Shown here: piece by piece, positions 10,381 to 19,198 of the stretch
Layout of the letters: each line of letters opens with the position of its first letter
Position numbering within the stretch: the stretch's first letter is position 1
Assembly: GCA_902984215.1 (NCBI GenBank)
Contig: CADWAF010004723.1
Span: forward strand, 1-19,333
DNA: 19,333 nt
Direction: 5' to 3'
From: Willaertia magna
Lineage: Eukaryota; Heterolobosea; Eutetramitea; Acrasida; Naegleriidae
The notes under the pieces: model-generated
Databases searched by the model: none
Told to the model about the DNA's origin: nothing
Seen by the model: the letters and a program-made list of their open reading frames with translations, nothing else
Translations under genes and position numbers: made by a program

Positions 10381-12114
10381 ATGTTATCCGATTTAGATTC
10401 TTTATTAAAAGGAGAAGAAGTAAAAACTCTTCCATCATTAGAAGAAGTAATTCAACAACCATTAGTTCTATTAAAATTAATACGTAAATCAGAATATAAA
10501 AATACATCAATAACATCTCAATTAATTAAATTAAGATTAATAGAAGAAGAATATCAAAGAAAATATTCCGATAAAGAAATAAGTTTAAAAGAAATATATC
10601 AATGGCCAGTTATATTATATTATATTGCATGTTTACAATTTGGTTTAACAAATCAATGTCCAATAGATGTTATTGAATTATCAATTACAAAAATTATTGA
10701 ATGGAATCAAACAAGTATTGAAAGAAATGAATTATTATCATGTTTATATTGTTTATTAATTATACAAGAATCTAAACAACAATCAAATAATAATTCAATA
10801 ATAGATAATAAAGATTTTCATTTAAAACATTTAAGTGAATTACAAAAATTAATTCAATTAAAAACAATTCAAGAATGTTATGTTGCATCTGAAATTTACA
10901 GATTTTTATATGAATCAATTAATGAAGCTACATTTGCTGAAAGAAGTATAAGATATTCTAGACATGCTGCAATGTTATATCCAGATAATTTTATAAAATC
11001 ATTTATTGATCATCAATTTGATTATTTAAAATTAAATATAAAATCTAAGAATTTTGATTTATTAATTCCTTTAATGGATGATATGTTAATGTTTAATGAA
11101 AATTATATTCATGAAAAATTTATTAAATTTATGAGAGCTTTACAAATTGTAAATACTATACCTGGAAGTTGTAATTATAATTCAAATCACTCTACAAATA
11201 ATAATTTCTTTACAAATTCTATTTTTAATGATTTTTCAGAAAATTATTCACCTAGAAGTAATAACAATAATAGTAGTTATCATAATTTATTAAATGGTTT
11301 AAATAGTCCATTAACTGTAAGGACTAATAATAATAATAATAGTTTAACTCATGGGTTTGGTTCTTTTTCAAGTAGTTGTGTTAATAGTAATGTTGGTAGT
11401 CCGGTTGCTATTAATTCTTCATCTAGCAATTTATTAAATTTATTAATTGATAAGAAATCAGATGATTGGTTAGATTGGATTGAACGTGAAATACAATTGG
11501 AGTGTTCTCGTGAAACGTTATTAGATTTTGGTACAATTTTACAAAATTTCTCTAATGTCACAACAATTCATTATATTCGTAAAATTACAAGACAATTTAT
11601 TTATCATTATTCAGATAATATTTCATTTTGTTCATATTTTTTATTTTATTTATTAGAATTATCATCTAAGAATAATGTTAAATTAGGAGAATTAGAAAAT
11701 TGTTTTAATTTTCATATTTTACTTAATTATCATATTATTTTACAAAGTGATAGACCTTTTACTGTTAATTATCAAACTAAAAAATTGTGTACATTTTATG
11801 AAAAATATCATATTGATTCTTTTATTTATTTAACAACATTATTACAAGTATTTGAAAGTTATAAATTAAAATGTTATCCAAATGAATGTATTTCTAGTAT
11901 TTTAGATAGAGGAATAGCTGTTTTAAAATTATTCATTGAAAGAGATGATAGTAAAGATTACAAAGGTATTTATTTTAGTTATTTAGCTAGATTATTTGAG
12001 TTTAGATCAGAATATGTTACAAATCAAGCAGAGAAAGAAGATTATTTAAATCAAGCAAAGAAATTTGATACTTTTGCAGTTGAATTAATTGAAAAAGAAA
12101 AGTTCAACATGTAA
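10381..12114 (+). CDS. Unrecognised helical protein with an Asn/Ser-rich insert
   Basis: A 577-residue uninterrupted frame runs from ATG to TAA; I do not recognise the family. Residues 1-255 and 360-577 are rich in Leu, Ile, Lys and Glu with helical periodicity and could form an alpha-solenoid (TPR- or HEAT-like); no canonical repeat was matched. Residues about 260-355 are a low-complexity Asn/Ser stretch with runs of four to five Asn, encoded by AAT/AAC repeats. There is no signal peptide or convincing membrane span. The codons end in A or T even more than in neighbouring genes. The whole length keeps amino acid composition typical of a globular protein, so it is a real gene. The minus-strand frames at 10319-10516 and 11349-11561 are shadows. 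Confidence 0.75.
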   Translation: MLSDLDSLLKGEEVKTLPSLEEVIQQPLVLLKLIRKSEYKNTSITSQLIKLRLIEEEYQRKYSDKEISLKEIYQWPVILYYIACLQFGLTNQCPIDVIELSITKIIEWNQTSIERNELLSCLYCLLIIQESKQQSNNNSIIDNKDFHLKHLSELQKLIQLKTIQECYVASEIYRFLYESINEATFAERSIRYSRHAAMLYPDNFIKSFIDHQFDYLKLNIKSKNFDLLIPLMDDMLMFNENYIHEKFIKFMRALQIVNTIPGSCNYNSNHSTNNNFFTNSIFNDFSENYSPRSNNNNSSYHNLLNGLNSPLTVRTNNNNNSLTHGFGSFSSSCVNSNVGSPVAINSSSSNLLNLLIDKKSDDWLDWIEREIQLECSRETLLDFGTILQNFSNVTTIHYIRKITRQFIYHYSDNISFCSYFLFYLLELSSKNNVKLGELENCFNFHILLNYHIILQSDRPFTVNYQTKKLCTFYEKYHIDSFIYLTTLLQVFESYKLKCYPNECISSILDRGIAVLKLFIERDDSKDYKGIYFSYLARLFEFRSEYVTNQAEKEDYLNQAKKFDTFAVELIEKEKFNM

Positions 12115-12435
12115 AATAAAACTCAGTCCCTTTTCATTTACTTTACTAACATACATACTTACCAACAACAAACCCACTCAGCAACCGTCAATACTTTTGG
12201 GAGGTGAGATATCATTCTCGTCTTTTAATCTTTTGGATCTGTTTCTATAAGTAGAGAGAAAAGCAACCTTCTTGAAACTTATTTGTAATCCGTAGCTCAT
12301 TGGCGGGAATGGAAAAAGGTCAACTATAGGATTTTGAAGTGTCAAAGTTGATGAAATCGATCCTTCTTAAGTTCCGTTACATCTCCATTAACCATATTTT
12401 TTATCTAATAAAAAAAATAATCATTATCCTTTACT
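12115..12435. promoter_or_regulatory. Intergenic region upstream of the acyl-CoA synthetase
   Basis: These 321 bases show no coding-like frame. Compared with other gaps they are relatively G+C-rich (for example GCTCATTGGCGGGAATGG around 12296-12313). Positions 12341-12359 carry GTCAAAGTTGATGAAATCG, a 17/19 match to 241-259 beside eEF2, about 77 bases before the ATG. The last 40 bases are nearly pure A/T and lead into TTTACTATGG, a start context less A-rich than in most neighbours. Confidence 0.4.
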
Positions 12436-15009
12436 ATGGACTCTGCAGAAATCGTTGCTAATACCGAGGGTGCTGTTGAACAGATCGTGCAAGAACAAAA
12501 TCAACAACAAGAGAATGATACAACTGAGGTGACAAATAATACAACAACTGAAGTAAAACAAGAAGAAGAAGTTGAAAATCAACCTTCAATTGTTGAATTG
12601 GTACAAGAAGAATATTCAACTGCATTGGCAGAAAATACAAAAGCTTCAGAAGAAAGTCAAGTAATTGAGGAAAACAAAGAAGAAGAAGAAGTAAAACCTA
12701 TTGAAGAAACAAAGACTGAAGAAGTCAAGCCTGTTGAAGAAGTAAAGCAAGAATCCAACAATGAAGAAGAGGTTGAAAAACAACCTATTTCTGAACCAGT
12801 AGAAGAAAAATCAATCGTACAAGAAGAAAAGGTACAAGAAACTACAACCATTAATCAACAAGAAGAAAAACCAACTGAGGAAAAACCAATTGTACAAGAA
12901 GAAGTAAAAGAATCCCAAATTACTGAAAATAATTTGACTTCACCACAACAAGAAACTACTAGTTCCCAACCAAAATCATCAAGTTCTAGTGCAAATATAA
13001 CTATTCCAGAGTATGTTGCCAACATTAAGACAATCACTAGTGGAAAACGTATTTATCCTAGTCTTGACAAACAAACTTCTGAAGTTGAAACTGGAGTGTT
13101 TAGAAGAAGTGGATATGAAGAAGGCTTAATTGCTAAACAATACGAAGATATTTCAACATGTTATGAAGTTTTTAATCGTTCAGTTCAAAAACATGGAAGT
13201 AAAAGACATTTGGGTCAATACAATCCTACAACATCATCTTATGATTGGATAAATTATAAACAAACAGATGATTTAGCCTCTAAGTTTGCAAGTGGTCTTA
13301 TTCATTTAGGAATTAAACCAAAAGATCATATTGCAATATATAGTAGAAATAGAAAAGAATGGCAAATTGCTTCCGAAAGTTGTAACAAACAATCATTAGT
13401 ATCTATTGCTTTGTATGACACTTTAGGAGATGAATCTTCTCTTTACATTATGAATCATGGTGAAGTTAAATGTTTATGTTTCTCTATTGAAGTATTTGAG
13501 AATGTAAAGAAGATTATTGGCCAATCTGAATATTGTTTCTTATTAGTTTGTTTTGATAATGATCAAAAGGTAAAGGATCAAAAAGCAGAAATTGAAAAGG
13601 ATGGAAAAGTTAAATTAGTTACTTATGATGAAATTATTGAATTAGGTAAAGATCATCCAGCAAAAGATACACCACCAACAGCAAATGATCTTGTTACTAT
13701 TATGTACACATCAGGTACAACTGGAGTTCCAAAAGTAAGTATTTTGTAATTTTTATTTATTTACAATTTTTAGGGTGTTATGATTACACATTTTAATTTA
13801 ATTTCTGCCACATATGGAGTTGATGTATCTGTTTTAGATTTTGGACCAGAAGATTGTGTTATTTCTTTCCTTCCATTAGCTCATATCTTTGAAAGAGTAG
13901 TTGAAATGTTGATGACAGCTAAAGGTGCAAGAATTGGATTTTGGGAAGGTAATATTAAGACATTAAAAGATAATCTTAAAGCATTACAACCAACTTTATT
14001 CCCTGTTGTTCCAAGAGTTTTAGAAAGATTTAGTGACATTATTAAAGGAAGATTGACAGAAAAACCTAAAATTATTCAATGGCTATTTGGAAAGGCATAC
14101 AATAGTAAGGCAGCATCTATTAAACAAGGTTCTTCTTCCATCATTGCAAATCTTGCATTATCATCTGTAAAGAAAGAACTTGGTGGTAAAATTAGATATT
14201 GTTTGAGTGGAGGTGCTCCTTTAAGAAAAGAAGTTCAAGAATATTTCCAAGTTGTTTTAGGATGTCCAGTTGTTCAAGGTTATGGTTTAACCGAAACTTG
14301 TGCAGGAAGTTGTATTCAATTACATGAAGATATTGATTGTGGACATATTGGTACACCTTGCCCTAATTGTGAAGTTAAATTAGATCCTGTTCCTGAAATG
14401 AATTATTCAATGGAATTAAATAGAAGTGGAGAAATTTGTTTAAGAGGACCTTCTGTTTCAATTGGATACTTTAAAGATGAAGAAAAAACAAAAGAAGCTT
14501 GGGATAATGATGGATTTTTCCACACTGGTGATATTGGTAGAATTGATGAAAAAGGAAGAATTGTGATTATTGACAGAAAGAAGAATATTTTCAAATTGTC
14601 TCAAGGAGAATACGTTGCTGCAGAAAATTTGGAATTGAAATTAATTAAGGCTCATTATGTTTCTAATTTATGGGTTTATGGAGATTCATTTAAGAGTTGT
14701 TTGATTGGATTTGTTGCAGTAAATGTTCCTCAATTGACTGAATGGGCTAATCAGAACGGTAAAGGATCATTGTCCATTGAAGAACTTTGTAATGATAGCG
14801 ATGCCGTTAAAGTGGTTCTAGGAGAGTTAAATAAGACTGCAAAGGAAAGTCAATTCAAAGGTTTTGAAATGATTAAGGCAATAAAACTTTTGCCTAAAGA
14901 GTTTGATCAATATGGTTGTACAACACCAACCATGAAATTGGTGAGAAACAAATTGAAAGATCTTTTCTTAAACGACATTGAAGTTTTGTACAAATCTTTA
15001 GGCGAATAA
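12436..15009 (+). CDS. Long-chain acyl-CoA synthetase (AMP-forming) with acidic N-terminal extension
   Basis: Exons 12436-13734 and 13774-15009 give 845 codons (844 residues). The 39-base intron (GTAAGT..TTTTTAG) is phase 0 and interrupts the AMP-binding loop; splicing gives YTSGTTGVPKGVMITH (from residue 424). Further ANL-family motifs are QGYGLTETC (Tyr603-Glu607), DGFFHTGDIG (Asp686) and DRKKNIFKLSQGEYVAAENLE (700 on), the fatty-acyl-CoA synthetase signature. The enzyme should activate long-chain fatty acids with ATP and CoA through an acyl-AMP. Residues 1-190 are unusual: a disordered Glu/Gln/Val-rich segment with degenerate EEKPIVQEE-like repeats instead of the hydrophobic anchor of animal ACSL enzymes. 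The catalytic part starts near residue 195. The position of the first Met could be questioned, but no in-frame stop separates it from the catalytic domain. Confidence 0.94.
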
Positions 15010-15316
15010 ATTATTGTAAATAATTAAATTTTTTCAGCAAAGTTTGACCCAAATTTGTGATATTTGATTATTCACAACAAATAATTTACAATTTTTTACT
15101 GCAATTACATATTTACTTTCTTTTTATTTTTCAAGATTTTTACTGTTTTGAGTTATTAAAAATCATAAAATAATGCAACTAAAAAACTGAAAAATCGTAA
15201 ATGAAAACTAGAAAAATAGCAAATTCACACCGAAAATAAAATCTGTCATATAGTTAACACTAACATAATTAAAAAAAGTCTTTACCAAAAATAAGAGTTA
15301 CTATTTAAAATTTTAG
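15010..15316. other. Non-coding stretch after the acyl-CoA synthetase
   Basis: These 307 bases fall from gene-like composition into A/T-rich sequence and hold no protein-like frame. They contain one copy of the ten-mer TAAAATCTGT (15237-15246), which recurs at 17432, 19158 and 19321. The stretch ends with AAATTTTAG at 15308-15316, which has the form of a 3' splice site just before the coding-like remnant that follows. Confidence 0.4.
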
Positions 15317-15547
15317 CAAACATTTAATAGTCAAAAACACTCCTCCTGGCCATCTTTTAATGAGTTAGAAAAAAATATTGAAAATTATTAAAAATTACAT
15401 TTCATTAATAATAATTCTAGTTCAATAATTAATAATAATAAATTTATCATTCAATCTGTTAATTATAATTTTGAAATATTAAATAATTTAAATACAGATA
15501 ATGAAATTAAAAATTATATAAAAATTTTTGTAAATGTATTAATATAG
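15317..15547 (+). pseudogene. Short decayed coding remnant
   Basis: The frame from 15317 reads QTFNSQKHSSWPSFNELEK, NIENY, a TAA at 15389-15391, then KLHFINNNSSSIINNNK and about 32 more residues to TAG at 15545-15547. The residue mix (Ser, Trp, Pro, Glu, Asp, His in sensible order) is far more protein-like than the A/T-only sequence that follows. No ATG start is evident. An AAATTTTAG acceptor-like sequence sits immediately before it, so it may be an internal exon relic. It lies at the left shoulder of the A+T block. No family is recognised. It could be chance, but the whole 76-codon run with one stop and no G/C-poor collapse argues for former coding. Confidence 0.45.
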
Positions 15548-17345
15548 TAAATAAATCAATTAATTTAAGTAACAAAAAATAAATAATTATCAAAAATAAA
15601 TTTTATATTTTTCAAACAAAAAAAAATAAATTAATAATATATTATGATAATTATTAGTATTAAAAATAAAAAAATTATATATACATAAATTTTTATCACT
15701 TGAAATTAAATAAAAAGGTAAATTATTAATTAATAATATTATTTTTTTACTTTTTAATACTAAATTATATTTTATAAAAATTGATTAACCTAAAATTTTT
15801 TTAAATAAATAATTATCAAAAATAAATTTTATATTTTTTAACAATTATATAAATTATTTTTTTTTAATTTTACAAAATTTAATTTTTTAATCTTTTTTTT
15901 ATATTAATAATTAAAAATAAATTTTTTTTATAAATTTTTAATTTATTTATTTTATTTAAAATTCTTTTTTATATTATTTTTTCTTTTTAAATATAGTTTT
16001 TTTAATAAATTTATTAATTTAAATTAAATTATATTAGATATAAAATTATTAATATTAATTTTTTTATTATATTATTATTAATTTTATTTTATATAATTTA
16101 TAATATTATTATAATTAATATATAATATTATATAAATCTATTAATAATATAAAAAATTATAATAAAAATTTTATAAAATAACTTTTTTATATAAATATAA
16201 ATAAAAAAATTATTTAATATCTTTATTATTTTTTTATTTTTTTAATTTATTTATTAAAATTAAAAAATTACATTTTAATTATAAATAAAATAAATCAAAT
16301 AGTTTATAATAAAATGTTAAGATTAAATTTAATTATTTTTATATATATATTTTTTATTATTTAACTATATATAATAATAAAAAAAAAATAATTATTAATA
16401 TTAAATATAACTTTGATTATGATTTAATATATAAAATAAAATAATAAAATTTAAAAATATAAAATTAATTATAAATAATAAATAATTAATAAAATAATAA
16501 ATAAAATATTTATAATAAATAATTTTAAAATAAAGATGTGTTTTATTTAATTTAAAATTTATTAAATCTTTTAAAATGATTTTTTTAAAATAATTTTTAA
16601 AATAATTTTTAATTTATATTTTATATAAAATAAATTAATAAAAATATATTTTTTAATTTAATATTATATATTTTTAAAATTAATAATTATAATAATATAA
16701 AAAAATATTAAAAATAATTGTTAAAAATATATTATAAATTATAGATAATTATATTTTTTATAAAAATAATTTATTTTTTATATTACATATTAAAAAAATA
16801 AAAAATTAAAATAAAAAACATAATAATTTATTAATAGTTATATTTTAATTTATAATTATATTTATTAATTCCTTAAATTTCATTTTTTTTCTTATGTATT
16901 GTTATTTTATAAATATTTTTTAAATCTATATATATTTTCATCATTTTACAAAATATATAAGTTTATTTTTTATAATTTTAAAAAATAATTAATTTTTTAC
17001 AATAATTATTAAAAACAAACATAATATCTTTTTATTTTTAATATTTAAAATTTTTTTTATATTTTTATATTATTAATTTTTTTAATAATTACAATCTTAA
17101 TAATTTTATTTTTAATAATTTTATTTATAATATTATTTTTATTATTAATAATTTTAAATTTTATTTTTATTTTTATATTTTTTATATTTTTTTATTTTAT
17201 TATTAATATATAATTAATGATTAATATTTTTTTTAATTATTACCACTATTAATTATTTATTTTTTGTTTTTTATTTTTTATTTTTTTATATTTTTATTAC
17301 TAATATTGTTTTTTATAGTTTGATTAATATATATTATTTTTTATA
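15548..17345. other. Extreme A+T block, about 1.8 kb, non-coding
   Basis: A hand count of 15601-17340 finds about 71 G or C in 1740 bases, near 4%; the central part 16021-16860 is near 3%. Whole 60-base lines contain no G or C. Flanking genes are near 30% G+C, so the change is abrupt. No credible ORF, tRNA or other RNA gene is visible: the longest A/T-only frames are what chance gives with eight A/T codons, one of which is TAA. The block contains long A and T runs, alternating AT tracts and one clear 36-base direct repeat. It could be a centromere-like element, an origin-rich region, relic mobile DNA worn down by mutation, or a poorly assembled low-complexity tract. Confidence 0.85.
15577..15838 (+). 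repeat. 36-base exact direct repeat inside the A+T block
   Basis: Positions 15577-15612 and 15803-15838 are identical over 36 bases, 226 bases apart. Although A/T-rich, the unit contains the distinctive TTATCAAAAATAAATTTTAT and is too long for chance even at this composition. The flanks differ. Confidence 0.75.
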
Positions 17346-17563
17346 ATACTATATCCAGAACATAGCACGTCCTTTTTTAGGACTTCCAAATAATTTCTAT
17401 ATATAGTAGGGGATCTAAAGTACAACCTATATAAAATCTGTTTAAAAATATACATAGGTTACCTTAGTACAATATGGTGACTTGAATTTGTCTCCCGTGG
17501 ACTTTGTAAAAAAAACCTTAAAAATGAGGTCAATAATTTTTTTTTAATTTTTAAACAATATTT
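17346..17563. other. Non-coding stretch with two inverted repeats at the right shoulder of the A+T block
   Basis: Composition jumps back to about one-third G+C at 17350. Two inverted repeats are visible: GTCCT-TTTTT-AGGAC at 17369-17383, and AACCTAT (17424-17430) with ATAGGTT (17454-17460) around a 23-base loop. The loop of the second contains TAAAATCTGT (17432-17441). No protein-like frame and no tRNA-like cloverleaf was found. The role is unknown. Confidence 0.4.
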
Positions 17564-17726
17564 TGTGATGGGTATCACAGACTAAAAAAGAAATACCTTC
17601 TTAATTGGAAAAGGTTTAAATGATTGGAAAATGAAAAAATTATAAATTATTTTATATTTTGTGATGGGCATCACAAACTAAAAAGGAAATATCTTCCTAA
17701 TTGAGAAAAGTCAAAATATTGGAATA
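17564..17726 (+). repeat. Palindromic repeat, copies 1 and 2 in tandem (96-base period)
   Basis: Copy 1 has TGTGATGGGTATCACA at 17564-17579; copy 2 has TGTGATGGGCATCACA at 17660-17675. About 50 bases downstream of each are also alike: a CTAAAAA(A/G)GAAATA segment, then (C/T)CTTC(T/C)TAATTG. Over 53 aligned bases there are 9 differences, all transitions in an ungapped alignment, although three of them could instead be two small indels. A second hairpin follows the first in each copy (AGGAA-ATATC-TTCCT in copy 2, AAGAA-ATACC-TTCTT in copy 1). Both copies lie beyond the 3' end of the minus-strand frame. Confidence 0.85.
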
Positions 17727-17767
17727 CAATAAAATAGAAAAATTACACACTTTATTTATTACATTCA

Positions 17768-19075
17768 TTAATTACTATTATCATTTCTAATTTCTTCATT
17801 TCTGTCATTTCTAGATTGTTTATAAATAAAATATTTAAAGAGACTATTTAATATTTAATATTTGGTAATTGTGACAGTATTTAAATTAATAATAAAATTA
17901 TAATAAATTATATCTTCATCACTATCAAATATATTCTTGTCTATAAATAAAAGAGATTTTAATAATTCTATTGATACAAAACCTCTATATTGTATTTAAA
18001 TATTCAATAAAATAAAATCTTCATGTAAACGACATATTTTTAAATTATTAATTTTTAAATTTTCTCTTAAAGCATCATCATTAAAGTCTTTACTATTATT
18101 AAAATTAAAAAACTTATAAAGAAAATTCTAAATAAATCTAATAGCTCTACTAATATAAATAAAATCAAAATGAAGACTTTCAAATGAAAAAGATTTGTTC
18201 CATAAATTAGTGTAAAAAAAATTATAATAATTTTCTTGATTTCTTTTAAATTCATCCACATTAAAAAAAATAATATACCAATTATTAATTACACTTAAAC
18301 CTTCAAATACAAAAACTAATATAGAGTAATCTTTATAATAGTCAAAAAAATCATTCCAATATTCAAATAAATCCTTATTTAAAGCCCATTTACTGAGCCA
18401 AATTAAATTATTGTAATTTTCATTATTAACATTAAATTTATTTAATTTCTCATTATCATCATATTTAATAACATCATTAATAGAAATAAATGAAATATAA
18501 TAATATTTAATTTTATCTTTTAAAAAAACTAAATCAATTTGTAATTCACTTAAATACTAAAAAAATAAATCCATATACTCATTTAACATTTTATAATTAC
18601 TTAAAAATAAATTAAAATCAATATTTTGAGTATCATTATTAATATAAAAATCTTCATATTCATTATTAATTTCTTTATCACTTTTTTTAAATTTTTCAAT
18701 TACTTTTAAAAACATATCCTTTAAAAAATTTGGACTGTTATAATTAAAATTAAATTTATGAATAGGATTAGAAAGATCAGAAAGAGAAGTAATTTCATTT
18801 GAAGTTTCTAATATTTGTGGAATTGTTTTACTTAATAAATTATTATTCTTTTTTTTAATACTAGCAGTACTTTTAGATATAGTTGGAACTTCTTTTTCAT
18901 TTGTTTTTTGTTTTTTATTCATTTCTTTTTCTTTAATACGATTACTTCTTCTAGGAGTAATTTCTTTACTTTGTTCAGTAGTGGTTGATGATGAAGTAGA
19001 TGATGAAGCAGGTGATGAAGATGTATCAGAATGTAATTTTCTTGGATGTTTAAATGATTTTTTATTATTAACCAT
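17768..19075 (-). pseudogene. 435-codon reading frame with four in-frame stops; family unknown
   Basis: From ATG at 19075 (context AAAAAAAAATGG) one frame runs to TAA-TGA at 17770-17765, 436 codons including the stop. It is broken only by TAG at codon 173 (18559-18557), TAG at 316 (18130-18128), TAA at 360 (17998-17996) and TAA at 407 (17857-17855). Between stops it is strongly protein-like: Trp, Cys, Gly and charged residues recur, as in LIWLSKWALNKDLFEYWNDF and YRGFVSIELLKSLLFIDK, and it ends in a hydrophilic tail SRNDRNEEIRNDNSN. Residues 1-85 are Ser/Thr/Lys-rich with TPRRSNRIKEK, a possible nuclear-localisation patch; the rest looks globular. No family is recognised. The first 172 codons alone form an intact ORF, so a truncated product is possible. 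Alternatives are nonsense decay without indels, or readthrough. Flanked by direct copies of the palindromic repeat. Confidence 0.75.
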
Positions 19076-19164
19076 TTTTTTTTAATTAATTTATAAAAAT
19101 TTTTGAATTTCAATAAATACTTTATAATTACAATTGGAAAGTTACCAGCTTTAATTTTAAAATC

Positions 19165-19198
19165 TGTGATGGGCATCACAATCCAAAAAGGAAATATC
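19165..19198 (+). repeat. Palindromic repeat, copy 3
   Basis: TGTGATGGGCATCACA at 19165-19180 is followed by an A-rich GGAAATATC segment; over 34 bases it differs from copy 2 at two positions, then diverges. It has the same orientation as copies 1 and 2 and lies about 90 bases upstream of the ATG at 19075 of the minus-strand frame, so it could sit in that gene's promoter or 5' UTR. It is preceded by TAAAATC, as is copy 4. Confidence 0.85.

Noticed and set aside
12458..13037. Minus-strand frames opposite the acidic N-terminus of the acyl-CoA synthetase
   Set aside because: They are Ser/Val/Leu mirrors of GAA-rich codons in the real gene.
15548..17345. A mitochondrial or plastid DNA insertion as the source of the A+T block
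   Set aside because: No organellar gene, tRNA or rRNA fragment is recognisable, and organellar genomes are gene-dense rather than near-pure A/T over 1.8 kb.
17369..17383. GTCCT-TTTTT-AGGAC as a terminator hairpin
   Set aside because: Intrinsic hairpin terminators are not used by eukaryotic RNA polymerase II, and no gene ends here; it is recorded only as an inverted repeat.
17346..17563. A tRNA or small structured RNA gene in the right shoulder
   Set aside because: I could not form a cloverleaf or find A/B box motifs; the inverted repeats alone are not enough.
18067..18261. A 64-codon minus-strand frame, MWMNLKEIKK..
   Set aside because: It is an alternative frame of the 435-codon reading, hydrophobic and A/T-driven, without the Trp/Gly/charged mix seen in the main frame.
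15317..19075. Whole-organism genetic code with UAA/UAG read as Gln
   Set aside because: Every intact gene in the window ends at TAA and none has an internal TAA or TAG, including a 1412-codon gene; at most the effect is local to the right-hand region.
17768..19075. Introns removing the four stops of the minus-strand frame
   Set aside because: TTTTTTTAG at the first stop looks like an acceptor, but the sequence on both sides stays in frame and protein-like without removal, and the nearest GT gives an intron of about 22 bases, much shorter than the 39-66 seen elsewhere.
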